Source: a virus. Taken from it: a DNA stretch of 64,000 nt. Shown here in pieces: positions 61,550 through 64,000 of this stretch. Location of the stretch: positions 45,281 through 109,280 of the IMG/VR virus record IMGVR_UViG_3300045919_000631, one strand, 5' to 3'. Position 1 is the stretch's first letter. The number at the start of each line of letters is the position of its first letter. The position numbers and the translations under genes were made by a program. Below the pieces are notes generated by a model. That model was not told where the DNA came from. It did not search any database and saw only the letters and a program-made list of their open reading frames with translations.

Positions 61550-62592
61550 TCACAGATATTTACAAAGAAAAACGCCACGAACTAGCTGTTAATGGTGAGC
61601 AGTTTTTGATTAATTCAGAGCAGCTAAACGCTGTAATGCAAATTGTATCCGTCAATAACGAGATGTTGCATGTTTTATCTGAACAGATTGAGAGCTTTAA
61701 TATTCCAAAATTACATGCTTATAATCTTTCACGTATAATACTATCATCAGTAAATTCCGATGATGCTGTTAATTATCTATTTGATAGAAGAGTAACTCTT
61801 GATGATATTAATAGACGAAATTTATTTGATGTATTTTTAGATTACAATATTGGTGAAGATCTTATTAGCGATTTAATGAGATATACTTGGGAAGCAACCC
61901 CAGCTATCGGAAAAGGTGAAGTATTTTTTGCTTTAATGTTTAAAGATGCATCAAAAATAAATGATCACGGAGATGTGATCATTGGAGATGAAGTCGTTGA
62001 TATTAAAGGTGATGGTGCACGTTTAAAAGGACAAACCGGGTTTGGAATGGGCCATGAAGCTGGTGACTTTTGGCACGGTATTCTTTCTTCTCGTGATGTT
62101 TTTAATCAATATGCAACAGCGTTACCTGCCAAAGGATCAACTGCTTTTAATTTAACATCTGGTAATTTTGCTCTTGATAGACTCGGGCGCGTGGTTGGTT
62201 TTACTATTGATGATGTAATTGACCTATGGAAGCAAGGGTTAATGCGAGTATATGACCATTCATCGTATACCGACTTTAAGTTTATTGATAGAGCTTATGA
62301 AACAGGAAAACTTGATGAGGAAAAGCTAAGATTAGGGTTTATTAAGTTTTCTATTAGATATTATTTTAAAGTTGAACAAGTCGATAAAATCGTTGTAAGC
62401 AAATTCTCATTAAGAGAATCTGATACATCCATTGATAGTAAAAGAATTGGATATGTTGCAATTCTCTCTAAAAATGATGTATTGACTGATGAATATATTC
62501 AGTCAATTGCAAAATATACTTTACCTAGTTTTTCTGCGAGTGCAGGTTCTCAAGGCGGGGCTTTAGGAATATCTATTAAAGCCCTGGATTAG
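61546..62592 (+). CDS. PD-(D/E)XK-like protein, 348 aa
   Basis: Starts at TTG overlapping the previous TGA. The N-terminal ~110 residues are helical. At ~125-165: AIGKGEVFFALMFKDASK, then GDVIIGDEVVDIKGDGARLKGQ. This Glu-helix, G-D-V, V-x-D-x-K-G-x-GARL arrangement looks like a PD-(D/E)XK active site. A similar motif appears in virion-associated proteins of cyanophages as I recall. DNA cleavage is not proven. C-terminal part: YYFKVEQVDKIVVSKFSL. Confidence 0.55.
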   Translation: MITDIYKEKRHELAVNGEQFLINSEQLNAVMQIVSVNNEMLHVLSEQIESFNIPKLHAYNLSRIILSSVNSDDAVNYLFDRRVTLDDINRRNLFDVFLDYNIGEDLISDLMRYTWEATPAIGKGEVFFALMFKDASKINDHGDVIIGDEVVDIKGDGARLKGQTGFGMGHEAGDFWHGILSSRDVFNQYATALPAKGSTAFNLTSGNFALDRLGRVVGFTIDDVIDLWKQGLMRVYDHSSYTDFKFIDRAYETGKLDEEKLRLGFIKFSIRYYFKVEQVDKIVVSKFSLRESDTSIDSKRIGYVAILSKNDVLTDEYIQSIAKYTLPSFSASAGSQGGALGISIKALD

Positions 62593-62998
62593 TATGATTG
62601 ATATTCACACCACCACGGACTGGAGCGTTTGATTGCAAAGATTGCTCAGCTTGATGAAGAACATCACTTAAATTATTAACTGCAAGTTCTAATTTCTTTA
62701 CCCAATCTCTTTGACCACCGACACTTGGAAGAAGGTTAACTAATTGTTTTGATTTTGTGAGTATATCAGCAGCGTGATTTTTAATTTGCGCTTTGCAATT
62801 ATCATCACTCTCTTTTGATGCTAATCCTTTATCTGGAATATTAGGAGATTTACCAGGGGCTCCATCAACAGATGGAATTCTTTGCATTGCACCACCTCCA
62901 CCGACTTGACCAGTGCCTGGCGTGTCAGGACCCATACCAACGTCTTCACTAACACATTTTAAGTATGCTTCAAAAAGATATGCACTTTCGTTATCCAT
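62576..62998 (-). CDS. late protein with possible tag, 140 aa
   Basis: MDNESAYLFEAYLKCVSEDVG has L-F-E and V-S-E sites near the start, then a Gly/Pro-rich linker (GPDTPGTGQVGGGGAM) and a helical C-terminus. It has a late box 5 nt upstream and converges with the PD-(D/E)XK-like gene (17-nt overlap). Confidence 0.5.
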   Translation of the reverse strand: MDNESAYLFEAYLKCVSEDVGMGPDTPGTGQVGGGGAMQRIPSVDGAPGKSPNIPDKGLASKESDDNCKAQIKNHAADILTKSKQLVNLLPSVGGQRDWVKKLELAVNNLSDVLHQAEQSLQSNAPVRGGVNINHTNPGL

Positions 62999-63003
62999 AT
63001 CAT

Positions 63004-63009
63004 TATTTA
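63004..63009 (-). promoter_or_regulatory. late promoter box for the 62998 gene
   Basis: Minus-strand TTAAATA, then ATGAT, then ATG 62998; shares its edge with the plus-strand box at 63009. Confidence 0.6.
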
Positions 63010-63016
63010 ATAAATA
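63009..63016 (+). promoter_or_regulatory. late promoter box for the 63022 gene
   Basis: AATAAATA, 5 nt before ATG 63022. Confidence 0.65.
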
Positions 63017-63021
63017 ACTTA

Positions 63022-63387
63022 ATGAGTCTCTTTAATGAATTTGTGAATGCTATCTTACTTGAAGATGGTCCTACAACAGATTTTAAAGAGTTGCCTGAAT
63101 CACCTCCTTATGGATTCATTGTTGATCCATCAGGTAAATTTACTGCAATAAGAAACTTTCAAGGTCATGCAGCTGCGGTGTATGTGCATTATACTAAATA
63201 CTTTATAGATTCTCCTGAGGGTGGTGTACCTGCTTGGACTACTATGGAGCGAAATGGTTTTATTAGGCTTGTGTGTGATAATGATGTTTTATTAGCTAAT
63301 ACAATAAAACCAACAAATGCTGCACGAAGAACAGCTCAAGATATAGCAAGATGGTATAATTTAAATTACGTCGAAGAGGGAGAATAA
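63022..63387 (+). CDS. tagged late protein, 121 aa
   Basis: MSLFNEFVNAILLEDG is the clearest tag in the window (F4, F7, I-L-L-E). The frame extends upstream but the late box fixes ATG 63022. The body is compact and beta-containing (YGFIVDPSGKFTAIRNFQGHAAAVYVHYTKYF), with a helical end (AARRTAQDIARWYNL). No family was recognised. Confidence 0.58.
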   Translation: MSLFNEFVNAILLEDGPTTDFKELPESPPYGFIVDPSGKFTAIRNFQGHAAAVYVHYTKYFIDSPEGGVPAWTTMERNGFIRLVCDNDVLLANTIKPTNAARRTAQDIARWYNLNYVEEGE

Positions 63388-63390
63388 ATA
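63383..63390 (+). promoter_or_regulatory. late promoter box for the 63396 gene
   Basis: AATAAATA overlaps the previous stop codon; 5 nt to ATG 63396. Confidence 0.65.
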
Positions 63391-63395
63391 AATTT

Positions 63396-63644
63396 ATGTC
63401 TGCTTTTGATACCTCAGTTAATAACATTTTAAAGCAATATGTCTTTGAAAATCTCCCAGCACCAGATAATACAGTAAGCCAAATATCTTTAGCTGATTTC
63501 GATGAAAAATATAAAACAGAGATGGAATTGTTAGCTAAGAAATTACAGGATGAAAATCAAATGAAAGAGGATGATGCAAAAGCGTTGGCTAGACACACTA
63601 TTCTTAGTGATTTGGCTAACCAAGGCGTTACCATTAAAGTTTGA
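63396..63644 (+). CDS. late protein with tag-like N-terminus, 82 aa
   Basis: MSAFDTSVNNILKQYVFENL keeps the hydrophobic spacing of the tag but with V-F-E in place of I-L-x-E. The remainder is helical and acidic (FDEKYKTEMELLAKKLQDENQ; DDAKALARHTIL). No family was recognised. Confidence 0.5.
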   Translation: MSAFDTSVNNILKQYVFENLPAPDNTVSQISLADFDEKYKTEMELLAKKLQDENQMKEDDAKALARHTILSDLANQGVTIKV

Positions 63645-63690
63645 TAATCAGATAGTTGATTAACTAGTTACCCGATCTAAATTATTAGGT

Positions 63691-63900
63691 ATGAGTAATA
63701 TTACAGAAAACACAACACAGTTAACGACACTCTTTGCTGATTTCAGCGAAAACATTCAAAAGTTCACCGAAAAGGATAATGCATCAGCAGCTTTTCGTGC
63801 CCGCAAAGCTCTTCTAGAAATTGGAAAGCTTACTCGTGAGGTTCGTAAGCAAATTCAAGAGCGAAAGAAAGCTCTTAAAGCAGCTCCTGCAACAGCCTAA
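63691..63900 (+). CDS. histone H1-like (Hc1-type) small DNA-binding protein
   Basis: 69 residues: FADFSENIQKFTEKDNASAAFRARKALLEIGKLTREVRKQIQERKKALK. The pattern (F-x(3)-K-x-N-x-A-A-x-R-A-R-K-A-L-x-x-L-x-K-L-x-x-x-x-R-K-x-I-x-x-x-K) matches short bacterial Hc1/histone-H1-like proteins. They are helical DNA-compacting factors. CTAAATT lies 7 nt before ATG. Virion- or nucleoid-associated; function inferred. Confidence 0.55.
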   Translation: MSNITENTTQLTTLFADFSENIQKFTEKDNASAAFRARKALLEIGKLTREVRKQIQERKKALKAAPATA

Positions 63901-63902
63901 AC

Positions 63903-63910
63903 AATAAATA
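63903..63910 (+). promoter_or_regulatory. late promoter box for the 63916 gene
   Basis: AATAAATA, 5 nt before GTG 63916. Confidence 0.55.
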
Positions 63911-63915
63911 GTTGA

Positions 63916-64000
63916 GTGATTTCATTCAAACTTTTTATTGAAAACGCTCTAGGCTTAATAGAAACAGTAACTTTTAAAGAGTTAGGCCCCATTGACGCTA
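63916..64000 (+). CDS. tagged late protein, truncated at window end
   Basis: Starting at GTG 63916, 5 nt after the late box, the visible 28 residues read MISFKLFIENALGLIETVTFKELG.... They resemble the start of the 63022 protein (F4, hydrophobic spacing, L-I-E, then F-K-E-L). The frame is open to the edge. It is too short to say more. Confidence 0.45.
   Translation, partial: MISFKLFIENALGLIETVTFKELGPIDA

Noticed and set aside
1-64000. tRNA genes, integrase, insertion sequences
   Set aside because: No cloverleaf, transposase or integrase pattern was noticed on reading, but a covariance search was not possible, so a tRNA could have been missed.

Overview
The window is part of a lytic, tailed, contractile-tail phage of the T4 superfamily. 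It carries the large terminase gp17, tail sheath gp18, tail tube gp19, baseplate gp6, gp25 and gp53, and neck protein gp14. It also carries almost the whole T4 replication and recombination set: gp43, gp44, gp45, gp32, gp41, gp61, UvsX, UvsY, UvsW, gp46 and gp47, plus the late sigma factor gp55. The base composition is strongly A+T-rich, and the accessory genes (class II glutamine amidotransferase, QueC, dUTPase, DUF5664 protein, glycosyltransferases) resemble those of marine T4-like phages of cyanobacteria or SAR11. That environmental assignment is inference and the host cannot be read from the sequence. I saw no integrase, rRNA, tRNA or CRISPR array.

Layout. 1-756: the end of a PD-(D/E)XK nuclease and a small gene. 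777-10747 (+): late adhesion and baseplate module with LamG-like, beta-propeller-like and Gp10/Gp12-type collar domains. 10739-14960 (-): a Pro-Thr-repeat lectin-like fibre, gp6 and gp25. 15017-17532: a lone plus-strand gene, clamp loader gp44, dUTPase and the small terminase. 17495-31222 (-): tail block, transcribed from gp17 through sheath, tubes, chaperone-like proteins, tape measure, tube cap and gp53 to the hub. 31242-36143: neck protein gp14 and a run of small late genes. 36134-45845 (-): primase, clamp, SSB and helicase, then a four-gene transferase/amidotransferase cluster. 45912-58923 (-, apart from one + gene): QueC, UvsX, DNA polymerase, gp46/47, gp55, UvsW, UvsY. 58973-64000 (mostly +): two GIY-YIG proteins, small late proteins, a PD-(D/E)XK-like protein and a histone H1-like protein.

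Two patterns run through the window. (1) A T4-late-promoter-like box, TAAATA, lies exactly 5 nt before the start codon of 18 genes on both strands, with no Shine-Dalgarno sequence. Several replication genes instead have a TATAAT-like hexamer 5-9 nt before their start. If T4 initiation spacing applies, many mRNAs would be leaderless or nearly so. The rule also corrects several start codons. (2) At least eight otherwise unrelated small proteins share an N-terminal amphipathic tag of the form M-x-x-[FY]-...-[IL]-x-E-[DNK]. It resembles the capsid-targeting sequence and [LI]-x-E prohead-protease site of T4 internal proteins. Many lie directly behind their own late promoters. I propose that they are a large set of internal head (possibly ejected) proteins. 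A 57-bp duplicated tag sequence flanks gene 14 and leads into two different protein bodies.

Start codons were chosen from promoter spacing, ATGA-type overlaps and homologue length. Gene symbols follow T4 where the family is recognisable.
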